A stretch of DNA of 52,140 bases from Endozoicomonas sp. SESOKO1. Its GTDB lineage: Bacteria > Pseudomonadota > Gammaproteobacteria > Pseudomonadales > Endozoicomonadaceae. Both the position numbers and the translations under genes were made by a program. Under the pieces are notes generated by a model. It saw only the letters and a program-made list of their open reading frames with translations. It was not told the DNA's origin and searched no databases. Positions 26,030-34,947 of the stretch are shown in pieces (position 1 is the first letter of the stretch; every line of letters starts with the position of its first letter). The stretch spans positions 1 to 52,140 of the forward strand of contig NZ_JAHHPP010000091.1 of NCBI RefSeq assembly GCF_024606265.1, in the 5' to 3' direction.

Positions 26030-26776
26030 CTAATGACCACCATTCTGGATATGGTTACCACGTCGTTTATCACGAACACACATCTGATTATTATCCATCA
26101 CCTGAGTTTCAAACAGGTCTACAGCCCTGATCAGATCGCCCAGTTTTTTATAACCGTAATTTCGTGGATCAAAGGAAGCCTGGTTAGCGATAACGGCACC
26201 GATCCTTCCAAGGTACGCCCAGCCATCGTCGTCCTGCTCTGTATCGATGGCATTGCGGATCAGGTTCATCAGTTTGGTATCGGCTTTCAATTCATGGCCA
26301 CTTTTCCTGTCGTTTGCAGCAACCTTCTCAGGATCATCACCGGGTTCATCCAGGTATAGAAAGCGGGAGCAGGCATTAACGAAAGGGGATGGGGCTTTTC
26401 GTTCACCAAAGCCGTACACCACTTTACCGGCTGATAGAAGCCGCATGATCAGCGGCGTGAAGTCACTGTCAGAAGAGACAATGCAAAAAGCGTCCATGTT
26501 CCTGGTGTAGAGCGTATCCATGGCATCGATGGTCATGGCCATGTCAGTGGCGTTCTTGCCTTTGGTTAAATCAAACTGCTGGATTGGCTGAATCGCGTAT
26601 TCGTGAAGCTGTTCCTCCCACCCTTTGACCGTGTGACTCTTCCAGTTGCCGTAGGCTCTTCGGATGCTGACGACACCATACTTGGCCATTTCCGAGAGGA
26701 TCTTCTCAATTTTCCTGGCGGGAGCATTATCTGCATCAATAAAAAGTGCGATCTTCTGCTGGTGGTGCTCTGCCAT
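26030..26776 (-). CDS. NYN-domain putative RNase with OST-HTH (LOTUS) domain
   Basis: 248 residues. The N-terminal NYN (PIN-like) domain has IALFIDADN (Asp14, Asp16), the GKNATDMAMTIDAMD acidic motif and VSSDSDFTPL, the conserved carboxylates of a metal-dependent RNase. The C-terminal part (about 165-240, DGWAYLGRIG to the KKLGDLIRAVD stretch) fits an OST-HTH/LOTUS RNA-binding domain. This two-domain LabA/YaiA-like form is widespread in bacteria, with RNA as the expected target; the biological role is unknown. It lies convergent to rhlE with an imperfect stem-loop (25982-26009) between. Confidence 0.85.
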   Translation of the reverse strand: MAEHHQQKIALFIDADNAPARKIEKILSEMAKYGVVSIRRAYGNWKSHTVKGWEEQLHEYAIQPIQQFDLTKGKNATDMAMTIDAMDTLYTRNMDAFCIVSSDSDFTPLIMRLLSAGKVVYGFGERKAPSPFVNACSRFLYLDEPGDDPEKVAANDRKSGHELKADTKLMNLIRNAIDTEQDDDGWAYLGRIGAVIANQASFDPRNYGYKKLGDLIRAVDLFETQVMDNNQMCVRDKRRGNHIQNGGH

Positions 26777-26930
26777 TGGGATTACCTGTTACATAGTATT
26801 CTTTTCTTTGTATAAACAGTGTCCTCTGATTTTCTAAAATTTGCAAAAATACTCGGTCGTATCAATGGTGCAGGAACCTGCATGACACCGGCAATATGAA
26901 CGATGTCGATTATATTGTCGTGCAGCCTCC

Positions 26931-28094
26931 CTACCGGGTAAGCACTGGCAGGGCACTGGCCGGTGTTTGGGAACTGGTTGCCAGCTCTTGCCATTGCTCC
27001 GGGGTAAGTCGGGTAAGCTCGTTTCTGGCTCTGGTTACAAAATCCTCGTAGGGCCTCTTCTTCATTGAGACAAGATCCTCTTCTGCCGGTTCTCCAACTT
27101 TTTTATCATCCACCGGAGCCATGATTAACAATCCACACATTTCAAGAATGCCGTATCTCTGTTTTTCAGGCACATAACGAGGATGTGCATTGGCATGTTG
27201 ATTTCTGGGGAAAATAAAGGAATGCAGATCGTTATTATTGTCCACCCAATAAGCCACATTGTAGCCGCCTTCTCCGCAGACATTACTGTTGCTCAGGTAT
27301 TTCAGAATCTTATTAAAGGTGTGTTCAAATTCAGCAGGATTCTCACCGGTGATATGTATTCCAGAAAAATGTTCAGTATTATTGGCCTGGTCACCTGTCA
27401 TCCAGCGGGCTATGGTCTTACCATGCTGTATTTCCGGCAACTCCGCATCCAAAGATAGTTTTCCATCATCCAGCGCTTTTCGCAGGGGCAATCTCTCCCG
27501 CATTCCATGGATATGCAGGTGCTGCTGTGAATTCCCCCGGAAGCCACTATGGGCAAACGTGTAGGCCGGACCCATGCCTTTTGCCAAATCAAAGAGCTCT
27601 GAACTTTTTTCAAATATCTTACCCTGACCCAGATGATCTGTCGGTTTTATCAGCCAGCATTCGGGGCTGTAAGGTCTGAAATTAGAGATGATGGTAAAGC
27701 TCTTAAAGTGGATATTCAGTAGCCTGATATTGTTATTGCACAATGCACACGGCTTTCTTGGCAGGCTCTGCCCTTTTTTATTTTCAAACTCTCTCTGAAA
27801 GGATTCATTAAATTTGTAAAGCCTGTCAGGAAAAGATCTGAATTTCAGGTATGTGTTGCCTTGTACACGGCCATACTCATGGTGTAACTGATTATAAAGG
27901 GTACACTGTGCCTGACGAGCCATTATCTTCAACCATCGGATATTTTCACCCGGGTCGACAGTCGTTTTGATTCTGGCTGAATCGACTGCCTTAACATGCA
28001 TGCCTATAAATTTGGAAATTTCCGGATACTCGCTCTTTTCCAGGGCGCCGGAGTAATCTGTCTTCGGTAACAGTAAGAATTGAGCGGCGTTCAT
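26931..28094 (-). CDS. HIT/GalT-superfamily-like protein of unknown substrate
   Basis: 387 residues from the ATG at 28094, where AAGG lies 5-6 nt upstream. Central features are a zinc-type CxxC (Cys118-x2-Cys121, PCALC), NFRPYSPECWLI, the histidine-triad motif HLHIH (about 194-198) within SQQHLHIHGM, and a later FIFPRNQH segment. The order matches the GalT/DUF4922-like nucleotidyl transferase or phosphorylase fold, which acts on sugar nucleotides. The middle His of the triad would be the nucleophile. No signal peptide. It sits with the following unknown gene in an accessory island; the substrate cannot be inferred. Confidence 0.7.
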   Translation of the reverse strand: MNAAQFLLLPKTDYSGALEKSEYPEISKFIGMHVKAVDSARIKTTVDPGENIRWLKIMARQAQCTLYNQLHHEYGRVQGNTYLKFRSFPDRLYKFNESFQREFENKKGQSLPRKPCALCNNNIRLLNIHFKSFTIISNFRPYSPECWLIKPTDHLGQGKIFEKSSELFDLAKGMGPAYTFAHSGFRGNSQQHLHIHGMRERLPLRKALDDGKLSLDAELPEIQHGKTIARWMTGDQANNTEHFSGIHITGENPAEFEHTFNKILKYLSNSNVCGEGGYNVAYWVDNNNDLHSFIFPRNQHANAHPRYVPEKQRYGILEMCGLLIMAPVDDKKVGEPAEEDLVSMKKRPYEDFVTRARNELTRLTPEQWQELATSSQTPASALPVLTR

Positions 28095-28300
28095 GTCCAC
28101 CTTCTTGTTGATTTACTATGAAAATACATCTCAATCAGGTTATGAGACCATGTTCCTGCATTGGGAGAACTGCATTGTTATCACAGCTGTTTTGGCGTCA
28201 GACCCATAAACAGATTTGAAGGCTTCCTGTTGGATCCCATCTCGGTTTCCATGAATCAGCCTTATACCCACTTTGGACGAATCGGCAGTATGCTACCAGT

Positions 28301-30265
28301 TTAACAAAATAATAACCTTTCAGAAGTATCTGATATACAGGAGCGCCATTCCTCAACGGCTTTTAACAGATGCTTGTAGAGTTCCTGATGTTTATCACTC
28401 TTTAAATATGCACTGAAGGCTTCAAGTGAAGCTAATGCGATAGCTGTTTTTTCGAGAGCTTCTCGAATCTGTTTCCGCTGCTCTTCAGCTGTCCTGATAT
28501 CGTCTTTTGTGTGATGACTTGATATAAATGGATCTTGTTGTTTCCTTTCACAATCATTTAGTTTTTCTGCGAGAAAAATCTGAAATTCCCGGACTTTTTG
28601 TATTGATGGACTTAAAGCTTCTCTGGCAATATCTGGACTCCAGACGTCTGATTTATACCTGTATTTACGTATGGTATTTTGAATTTCTTTAACTAATACC
28701 GGTACTCTCTCTTTTACGGTGGTTCCGGAATATGTATTGCCTTTTATTGCAAAGAGCCTTGTCAAAAAAGGCATGGGGAATTTCAAAACAGAGGTTAAGG
28801 GCTGCCAGGCAGGAGCGTCCCCAACGTCTTCAGGGTGGCCTTGCATTTTTTTTGATTTCATTGCAGATTTTAATGATAGCTCCCTGGCCTTTTCTATCAA
28901 GATAATCAAGGCATTTTGAGCATCAGAGAATTTTGGCTTGCTGCCAGAATTACTTATGTTGTCCTTGAAGCATGATTTCTGTATTCCACAGTGGCGACGA
29001 CATGCGTCATATAGTCGGCTGAGTTCGTCTTGAGCTGCGATTACTTCAGCGCGCCTTTTATGATAGCTGGTTTCACTATTGTCTTCGAGAATAATTGTAA
29101 ACCCTGAACCTGGAACCAGCCTTTGTTCCTCTTCCTCAAGCACTGATTTGATGACTTCTTCGAGTTCCGGGATGCCTGTTTTTTTAAATAAATTTCCCTT
29201 ATCCATCCTGGAGAGTTTACTGTCTACAGAAGAAGATAAAGATGTACTCTTTCTCTTACTCCTTCTGGGTGGAATTACCACTTCATCATTATCAGCAAGT
29301 TCCTGATCTTTTGGATTATGCTTCTGTTTTATCCACTTTTGAGGGCAGGGTGTATCACCATACCAACGATAATACATGTAGTCAGAATTTATCTTTGCTT
29401 CTGCGTTGGCTATTTTATCCGCATAATCAAGACGTGCAGCGATGGCCTCAATATGAAACCGGGTTAAATTCAATGGTGAGGAAGGAGCATCTGTATCCGG
29501 GTTGTGAAAGGCTGTTTTTAATTTTCTAAGCTCACAAATCCAGCGGTAAAGAACCGGATCTTTATCGTTGATAAGATTGTCGTTAAGTTGCCCTCTATCG
29601 ATGTTTATTTCTGAATGCCGGAAGTTCCAATAAGCCAGTGTTGCTGTTGATGCTGGAATGTCAGGAATTATTTCAGCTTCTTTCATCCATTTTGGGCAAA
29701 AATCACCAGAATAATTCTGTGCATCGCGGTTTTCATGGTCTTGATCAAATAAGGAGCTGTTTTCAGGGCTGGGAATCCAGTAACCGGATTGATAACTTTG
29801 TTCTATATGATTAAGCTCTCTTCCGATATCATTTAATAAATCAAACTTTCCCCCAGTCAATATCAGGTTTATCGTTTTTTCAACCTTGATTCTATCTCGA
29901 TCTGAAAAACCATTTTCAGTCATATTGTGATCAATGTTTTTTAAAAATACAATCAATCTGTTGTAGAAAACTCCCTGGCCATTAAGTATTTTGACAATGT
30001 TGTTATTGATGGTACAGTGTTTTTGAATTTTTTTTAATTCGTATTTTAGATTTTTTGGTAAGTTGTTTAAATATAATTCTGCAATTGATTTATTATGATT
30101 GTGGTGTTTTTTGATTGTTTTGAATTCAGTAATGGCTTTTCTATTATATTTTCTTTCGGTTTCTGGTAAATATTGTTTGATTTCTTCTTGTTTTGTATTG
30201 ATTTGAATTATTTCAGATGTTGAATAATTTGTTGCAGGCGATGGTGGTATTGATGGTAATGTCAT
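28301..30265 (-). CDS. Large protein of unknown function with a nuclear-localisation-like basic motif
   Basis: 654 residues, no recognised domain, mostly charged helical sequence with no signal peptide or membrane segment. It starts with a Pro/Ser/Thr/Asn-rich leader (PSIPPSPATNYSTSE). At 332-339 is PPRRSKRK, in an acidic-then-Ser-rich context typical of monopartite nuclear localisation signals. The 5' third is much more AT-rich than the core genes, with many Asn/Lys/Ile codons, which suggests foreign origin. No good ribosome site precedes the ATG. Frames remain open over the full length, so the gene appears intact. A host-directed role is inference. Confidence 0.7.
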   Translation of the reverse strand: MTLPSIPPSPATNYSTSEIIQINTKQEEIKQYLPETERKYNRKAITEFKTIKKHHNHNKSIAELYLNNLPKNLKYELKKIQKHCTINNNIVKILNGQGVFYNRLIVFLKNIDHNMTENGFSDRDRIKVEKTINLILTGGKFDLLNDIGRELNHIEQSYQSGYWIPSPENSSLFDQDHENRDAQNYSGDFCPKWMKEAEIIPDIPASTATLAYWNFRHSEINIDRGQLNDNLINDKDPVLYRWICELRKLKTAFHNPDTDAPSSPLNLTRFHIEAIAARLDYADKIANAEAKINSDYMYYRWYGDTPCPQKWIKQKHNPKDQELADNDEVVIPPRRSKRKSTSLSSSVDSKLSRMDKGNLFKKTGIPELEEVIKSVLEEEEQRLVPGSGFTIILEDNSETSYHKRRAEVIAAQDELSRLYDACRRHCGIQKSCFKDNISNSGSKPKFSDAQNALIILIEKARELSLKSAMKSKKMQGHPEDVGDAPAWQPLTSVLKFPMPFLTRLFAIKGNTYSGTTVKERVPVLVKEIQNTIRKYRYKSDVWSPDIAREALSPSIQKVREFQIFLAEKLNDCERKQQDPFISSHHTKDDIRTAEEQRKQIREALEKTAIALASLEAFSAYLKSDKHQELYKHLLKAVEEWRSCISDTSERLLFC

Positions 30266-30383
30266 GGTTTAATTAAGAGATTATCCGGTTTATTATATGA
30301 GTTTTGTATGAAATTAGATGCTTTCGTTTATAAATAGTTCCATGGTTCTATAAAAAACAGTGAAATTCAGTAATCTAATAAGT

Positions 30384-30421
30384 GATAGCTACATGCTGAA
30401 TAGATTCAGTATGTAGCTATC
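30384..30421. repeat. Long inverted repeat: 18-bp arms, 2-bp centre
   Basis: The arms (30384-30401 and 30404-30421) pair perfectly except for one G-T. It lies 34 bp beyond the end of the acyltransferase relic on the minus strand. No T-run follows on either strand. Possibly a bidirectional transcription stop, a cruciform-forming site, or an end of a lost mobile element. Confidence 0.6.
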
Positions 30422-30454
30422 AATACTATCGGCAGTCTATTCTCGGTCAGCCTC

Positions 30455-30789
30455 TCAGGCAAACTGCTTTGGGTTTTTACCCGTCATATGTTGATAAAAT
30501 TCCTGTATTTTTTCCAAGTCTGACTCATAGTTCCCTGTAGTAAAGAACATGGGGCCAAAGCCGCCAACCTTTTTTTTATAATCCAGGAGATTTTCATGCG
30601 AAAACAGAAGGCAAAGGCAATGGTCAGAAAAAAGTCCCAGTTACTGGTATGGGGAGCCGCGATAATAACGTACTTCCGGGCATTTGGCCGCTGGCCTTCA
30701 AGCTTCCAGCCGAACAGCTTCAGGCCAAGGTGAGATAAGAGGCGAAAACAGCCGTTAACGATAGGCGTATCAAAAATCGTATGACGCAT
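30455..30789 (-). pseudogene. Acyltransferase (PlsC/LPLAT family) with internal deletion and frameshift
   Basis: The first part (from the ATG at 30789) matches lysophospholipid acyltransferase-family proteins: MRHTIFDTPIVN, then IIAAPHTSNWDF with the catalytic HxxxxD motif, and FRMKI. The sequence then jumps to the family's end in another frame: LDYKKKVGGFGPMF, TTGNYESDLEKIQEFY, TGKNP and stop at 30455. The roughly 70-90 residues in between, which carry the second substrate motif (EGTR), are missing. The junction is near 30585, next to an A8 run. The frame opened by the start instead ends at 30484. Not functional as an acyltransferase. Confidence 0.75.
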
Positions 30790-30818
30790 TATTATTATTG
30801 AAACCTGATCTATATAAA

Positions 30819-30845
30819 TAGCCCCGCTATTATGCACCGGGGCTA
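30819..30845 (-). terminator. Terminator of dapD
   Basis: An 8-bp perfect stem (TAGCCCCG / CGGGGCTA) with an 11-nt loop. On the minus strand it is followed by TTTATATAG. It lies 71 nt past the dapD stop. Confidence 0.6.
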
Positions 30846-30915
30846 TCGTGATGCGCTACCCTTTCGTCAGCGCGCTTTTTTTCAATACACAATTAATGTG
30901 GGCTGAGTTGTGGGC

Positions 30916-31953
30916 TTAATTGTGAGAGTGCAGCTCATCATTCAGCTCAATAGCTGATTTGTTGGTGAGGCACTCCAGAGCTCCGGTCAGGGAGTTTCTG
31001 CGGAACAGCAGATCGGACTTGCCGGAGAGTTCTCCTGCCTTAACCACGTCAACGACATTTTTCTGATCATCCAGAACCTGAACCTTGCTGGCAGCCGTCA
31101 GATAAAGGCCGGCTTCGATAATGCAGCGGTCACCCAGTGGAATGCCCAGGCCGGCATTGGCGCCGATGAGGCAGTTTTCACCGACGGAGATAACAATGTT
31201 ATTGCCGCCGGAAAGGGTCCCCATGGTGCTGCAGCCACCACCAAGATCCGAGCCTTCGCCAACCATGACGCCAGCAGAAACACGGCCTTCAACCATGCTC
31301 TTGCCTTCAGTACCGGCGTTGAAGTTGATAAAGCCTTCATGCATGACGGTGGTGCCCTCACCAACATAAGCGCCCAGACGCACCCGGGCAGTATGGGCAA
31401 TACGGACACCGGCAGGCACAACGTAGTCGGTCATTTTCGGGAATTTATCCACGGAGTTGACACTCAGAGCCCGGCCTTCTGTACGGGCCTTCAGCTGGCG
31501 GGCTGGCAGTTCTTCCAGGTCAATTGCGCCGTCACTGGTCCAGGCGACATTAGGTAACAGTGGGAAAATGCCCTGGAGGTCAGTGCCGTGTGGTTTTACC
31601 AGACGATGTGACAGCAGGTGCAGCTTGAGATAAGCCTCGGGTGTGCTGGTGGGAGCCTCGTCGGTTTCCAGAATAGTGATGACACGGGGCTGTTCACTTT
31701 CTTCCAGGCTGCGGGTGATGGTGGCCAGTTCCGTTTGCTCGATATCGACAAACAGGTCTTCCAATGCGTGCAGGGTTTTGCTGTCAAGCTCAATAAACGT
31801 ATTGCCACCATCGTAACCAACCAGTTTGGCAATACTCTCCAGCAGTTCTGGTGCCGGGTTGAGGATAGGCTTTGGGTAGAAGACTTCCAGCCACTGGTCT
31901 TTCCGGTTTTTGCTGCCAACACCAATGGCCAGGCTGAAATGCGGCTTACTCAT
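30916..31953 (-). CDS. dapD: Tetrahydrodipicolinate N-succinyltransferase DapD
   Basis: 345 residues; lysine/diaminopimelate synthesis, transferring succinyl from CoA to tetrahydrodipicolinate. It belongs to the long DapD form, with an N-terminal domain and a left-handed beta-helix seen as hexapeptide-type repeats between about 170 and 300 (GVRIAHTARVRLG, GTTVMHEGF). The start MSKPHFSLAIGVG at 31953 has AAGGA at a sensible spacing, whereas the ATG at 31959 is too close. It lies 24-30 bp after the YffB-like gene on the same strand, as in many gammaproteobacteria. Confidence 0.94.
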   Translation of the reverse strand: MSKPHFSLAIGVGSKNRKDQWLEVFYPKPILNPAPELLESIAKLVGYDGGNTFIELDSKTLHALEDLFVDIEQTELATITRSLEESEQPRVITILETDEAPTSTPEAYLKLHLLSHRLVKPHGTDLQGIFPLLPNVAWTSDGAIDLEELPARQLKARTEGRALSVNSVDKFPKMTDYVVPAGVRIAHTARVRLGAYVGEGTTVMHEGFINFNAGTEGKSMVEGRVSAGVMVGEGSDLGGGCSTMGTLSGGNNIVISVGENCLIGANAGLGIPLGDRCIIEAGLYLTAASKVQVLDDQKNVVDVVKAGELSGKSDLLFRRNSLTGALECLTNKSAIELNDELHSHN

Positions 31954-31983
31954 TATCATTCCTTCAATTAATTAAAGCGTCTG

Positions 31984-32328
31984 TTATAAAAGCAAGTTGC
32001 TGTATTGTTCTTCACAAAAGCCCAGCAACCTATGGCTACCCGCATCCAGTAAAGGGCGCTTGATCATGGCGGGTTGCTCCAGCATCAGGGTAATGGCCCG
32101 CTCGGCATTAATGGCTGACTTTTCGGCTTCAGGAAGCTTCCGCCAGGTGGTTCCACGACGGTTTAACAGAGCCTCCCAGCCCAGTTCATCAGCCCACTGT
32201 TCAAGCAATTTTTTCTGCAGGCCATCTTTCCTGTAGTCATGAAAGTGGTATTCAATACCAGCACCTTCCAGCCAGCGGCGTGCTTTCTTTATTGTGTCGC
32301 AGTTTGGTATGCCGTATAAGGTGACCAC
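31984..32328 (-). CDS. ArsC/Spx-family reductase-like protein (YffB type)
   Basis: 114 residues from a GTG at 32328 preceded by AGGAGG. Thioredoxin-like fold with a single N-terminal cysteine ([13 protein letters not shown]), then [16 protein letters not shown] and MIKRPLLD. Despite the arsenate-reductase family name, YffB-type proteins lack the second ArsC cysteine pattern and are thought to act with glutathione or to be uncharacterised. The pairing with dapD is conserved in many genomes. The frame is open further upstream, but the family start matches the GTG. Confidence 0.85.
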   Translation of the reverse strand: MVTLYGIPNCDTIKKARRWLEGAGIEYHFHDYRKDGLQKKLLEQWADELGWEALLNRRGTTWRKLPEAEKSAINAERAITLMLEQPAMIKRPLLDAGSHRLLGFCEEQYSNLLL

Positions 32329-32475
32329 CTTGCCTCCTGTTGTAAAATAAATCTTGATGCCATAAGCAATTACGATGCGCTGAACGAAATGAGGCTGAGA
32401 CGCCCAGTAATAGTCGCGAAAAGTGAGCAAAGCTTACACGTTTCTGGAGGTGTTTGCCTAGTCGGATAACGGCTC

Positions 32476-32916
32476 TTACCTTGACTCTCCATCCCTGCCG
32501 ATTTCATCAGCAAGTACTGTTCTTAACCGTTCGATACGACGGCGATTGGTACCAAAATCATAATAGCCAACGCGAGAGGATGAGCGGACATCGACAGAGC
32601 CACCCGCACGAATAATCAGTATCAGGTCGTCCTTGAATTTCAGCCAGGGGGTGGTGAACACGGTAATAATGATCTGGTCATTGCTGCTGATAATCTCTGC
32701 ATTGGGCCAGTTCTGCAAAGTGGCCATCAGTTTTTCCTTGATCTGTGAGGTATCCGACTGATGAAAGGAGAGGGGAGCAATATTCTGTTTGCCAGAAGCG
32801 AGGCTGCTGACACAGTTTGGGCTTTGTGGGCAGGTAAGTTCCGGGACGTCAGCGTGTAGCCAATGGCTGGAAAATAATAAAAGTAAAGGCAGGATGCAGT
32901 GCGCGAATTTATTCAC
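32476..32916 (-). CDS. DUF1499 family exported protein
   Basis: 146 residues with a Sec signal peptide (LPLLLLFSSHWLHA, cleavage near residue 22). The DUF1499 signature is CPQSPNCVSS near the mature N-terminus, FTTPWLKFKDD, then DVRSSSRVGYYDFGTNRRRIE. The two mature cysteines could form a disulfide. Function unknown; periplasmic by inference. Confidence 0.82.
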   Translation of the reverse strand: MNKFAHCILPLLLLFSSHWLHADVPELTCPQSPNCVSSLASGKQNIAPLSFHQSDTSQIKEKLMATLQNWPNAEIISSNDQIIITVFTTPWLKFKDDLILIIRAGGSVDVRSSSRVGYYDFGTNRRRIERLRTVLADEIGRDGESR

Positions 32917-33122
32917 TGTTCTTGGTTCCTTGCAGGTGTTGGTTGGCTATATTCACGATGGGTCCCTCTTTGAACAGGGAAGTGTTGAGTGTGTTGAAAA
33001 GTTCGCTTTCTGTAAAGTCACTGGCAATATAAATACCATAATCAGCAAGCCGATATAGTCAACAGAGCAGGGAAGATGATGGTTTTCAGCAGAAGCTGTC
33101 AAAAAAATACAGGGTCCAGGGT

Positions 33123-34100
33123 TTGAATCAGGTTCAGAAGTCAGGGCATCAGTGCTCTTTTTTCGGAAAATATGGTCGTTGTAAAGAGGCGGCCGAGTCA
33201 GGAAGCCAGCTTTGCTTCTGGCATGATCCTGAAGCGGATAAAACCGGCGATGATGTAAAAACGAGGCTGGAAGAGAGGGCAGGGAAAGGGCTGCCCATGG
33301 AAGGTTTTATTCTGCGTAAGGCTAATCTGGATAACGTTAATCTGGTAAACCACGGCAGCGGCAAGCCCTATCAACTGGTTAACTGTGATTTGAGCAGGGC
33401 CAGCCTTTGTAATGGGCATTTTTATCGTGTGGATTTGTCGGGTTCACGACTGTTAAAGGCCAATCTTTCCAACGCCAATCTGCACAGGGCAAATCTTGAT
33501 GGCTGTAACCTGCTGGGTGTGAATCTCAAGAACAGTCTGCTGGATCATGTGCAGTGGGGGGATAGGCTTTACCAGGAAAGAGAAGCAGCAGCCAATCCTG
33601 AAAATGCCATGGCTTTATTTGAAGAAGCGGAAGAGTCTGCCAGAAATATTCGCCGTCATTGCGAAAACCTTGGAATGATGAGGACTGCTGGCCATTTTTA
33701 TTATCAGGAAAGAGTCTTCCATCGGCTGCAGATGCCAAAATACTCACGGCAACGTGTGTTTTCCTATCTGGTTGACAGGGTCAGTGGCTATGGAGAATCC
33801 CCACTTCGGGTGGTGCTTTTTTCCATGGCCTTGATTGTGTTCTGCTCTTTTATCTATCTGTTCACCGGCGTTCAGGGTGGTGATACGGTTGTCCGGTTCA
33901 GCCAGAATCAGGATCTGTTCCAGAATTTCCGGTATTGGCTTGATTGTCTTTATTTCAGCGTAGTGACGTTTACCACGCTTGGCTATGGTGACTTGACCCC
34001 GCTGGGGCTGTCCCGGATTGTTGCTGCCTGTGAAGCCTTCACCGGTAGCTTTTCCCTGGCGCTCTTCGTTGTCTTGTTTGTGAAAAAGATGATTCGCTAA
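33123..34100 (+). CDS. Pentapeptide-repeat two-helix potassium channel with Cys/His N-terminal motif
   Basis: 325 residues. The N-terminus has a possible zinc site, C11-x8-C20-x10-C31-x2-H34 (CFWH). Pentapeptide repeats (A[ND]LxxA pattern: RKANLDN, LKANLSNANL, RANLDGCNL) follow at about 60-140, then a helical linker, a first membrane helix (about 228-248), a pore loop with selectivity filter TLGYGD (285-290) and a second helix (about 298-321). The filter indicates K+ selectivity. The only start in frame is TTG at 33123, with a weak ribosome site, so a longer or shifted start is possible. Pentapeptide repeats ahead of a Kch-like pore occur in some bacteria; the gating signal is unknown. Confidence 0.82.
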   Translation: MNQVQKSGHQCSFFGKYGRCKEAAESGSQLCFWHDPEADKTGDDVKTRLEERAGKGLPMEGFILRKANLDNVNLVNHGSGKPYQLVNCDLSRASLCNGHFYRVDLSGSRLLKANLSNANLHRANLDGCNLLGVNLKNSLLDHVQWGDRLYQEREAAANPENAMALFEEAEESARNIRRHCENLGMMRTAGHFYYQERVFHRLQMPKYSRQRVFSYLVDRVSGYGESPLRVVLFSMALIVFCSFIYLFTGVQGGDTVVRFSQNQDLFQNFRYWLDCLYFSVVTFTTLGYGDLTPLGLSRIVAACEAFTGSFSLALFVVLFVKKMIR

Positions 34101-34120
34101 GTGTGCTCAATTATATGTAC

Positions 34121-34621
34121 TTAGTTGTTTGTTGCATAAGCTTCTGCTTCATCCGGATCACAGCTGATGGCAGCATGTGGCTGGCCCTGTAATAATTTTT
34201 TAAACTGTTCTCTCTGAATGTGCACCAGTTCCCGGTGATTACCTCCCTGGAAGTAAAGGTCCTGGACGGCATTGAGTTCATCATCCCAGCAGGTTTTCAT
34301 ACCATAAGCCAGGCCCATTGCCGGTACGGCTCCCATCTCGCAGTCCGGGAAAAGCTCCTCAAGGCTGTGTTCGCTGACCAGGTGAAGGTGACGATTCAGT
34401 TTTGTGTTTATCCAGCGCAGCATTAATTTGTTCATGGAGGGAACGATGGCCATTACGTAACCTTCCTCATCCTGAAGAACGATGGATTTAGCCATGTTTT
34501 TAACGGGAACGCAGGCTATATGGGCAGTGTTGAGTGCGCGGTCTGAATAAGGGTGACTAACCACTTCATAATCTACCCGGTTATGATTTAAAAAAGCCTG
34601 GAGTTTTGCAGCGATTGACAT
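34121..34621 (-). CDS. YbaK/EbsC-family aminoacyl-tRNA deacylase-like protein
   Basis: 166 residues from the ATG at 34621. It has the YbaK/ProX editing fold: YEVVSHPYSDRALNTAHIACVP, the conserved lysine in NMAKSIVLQD, AIVPSMNKL, and MGAVPAMGLAYG with the conserved Gly-x-x-x-P loop. Related proteins hydrolyse mischarged tRNAs. A C-terminal extension of about 20 residues is unremarkable. Single gene, convergent with the channel gene. Confidence 0.8.
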   Translation of the reverse strand: MSIAAKLQAFLNHNRVDYEVVSHPYSDRALNTAHIACVPVKNMAKSIVLQDEEGYVMAIVPSMNKLMLRWINTKLNRHLHLVSEHSLEELFPDCEMGAVPAMGLAYGMKTCWDDELNAVQDLYFQGGNHRELVHIQREQFKKLLQGQPHAAISCDPDEAEAYATNN

Positions 34622-34947
34622 CAGACACTCTCTCAAAAAATCATTCAAAAAACATGCTCGTAAATATTGAACAGCTGTTTTATAAAGTTTATACGTAAAC
34701 GGGTTGAAATAATGTTCAATATAAAATGGTTTTTAAGCTAAAAAAGTATGAATAACTTTTTTTTCATATCACCTTTTGCTTACCGATTTTGTATTGTGTA
34801 TTGACTTACCTGTCTAACCGGCTATTACATAATAACTGCCTTTGATTGCTGCTTTTTTGCACTCTGCTCCCGGCACAGATATTCTTCAGCACTTTACAAT
34901 TTATCCATTTATCACTGGCTTCAGATTAAGCCTGTGGGATTGAATTC
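34622..34947. promoter_or_regulatory. nhaD upstream region
   Basis: 326 bp, AT-rich, without a gene. A candidate plus-strand promoter is TTGAAC (34667-34672), 17 bp, TATACG (34690-34695), which would give a leader of about 245 nt. No riboswitch fold was recognised. Confidence 0.3.

Noticed and set aside
28301-30454. Mobile element in the AT-rich island
   Set aside because: No transposase, integrase, terminal repeats or target duplication was found; only the composition and one inverted repeat suggest transfer.
31984-32328. Arsenate reductase as part of an arsenic system with arsM
   Set aside because: It is of the YffB type, paired with dapD and 8 kb from arsM; catalytic pattern differs from ArsC.
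32476-32916. Possible toxin or antitoxin because of small size and isolation
   Set aside because: The signal peptide and DUF1499 signature identify a different, exported family.
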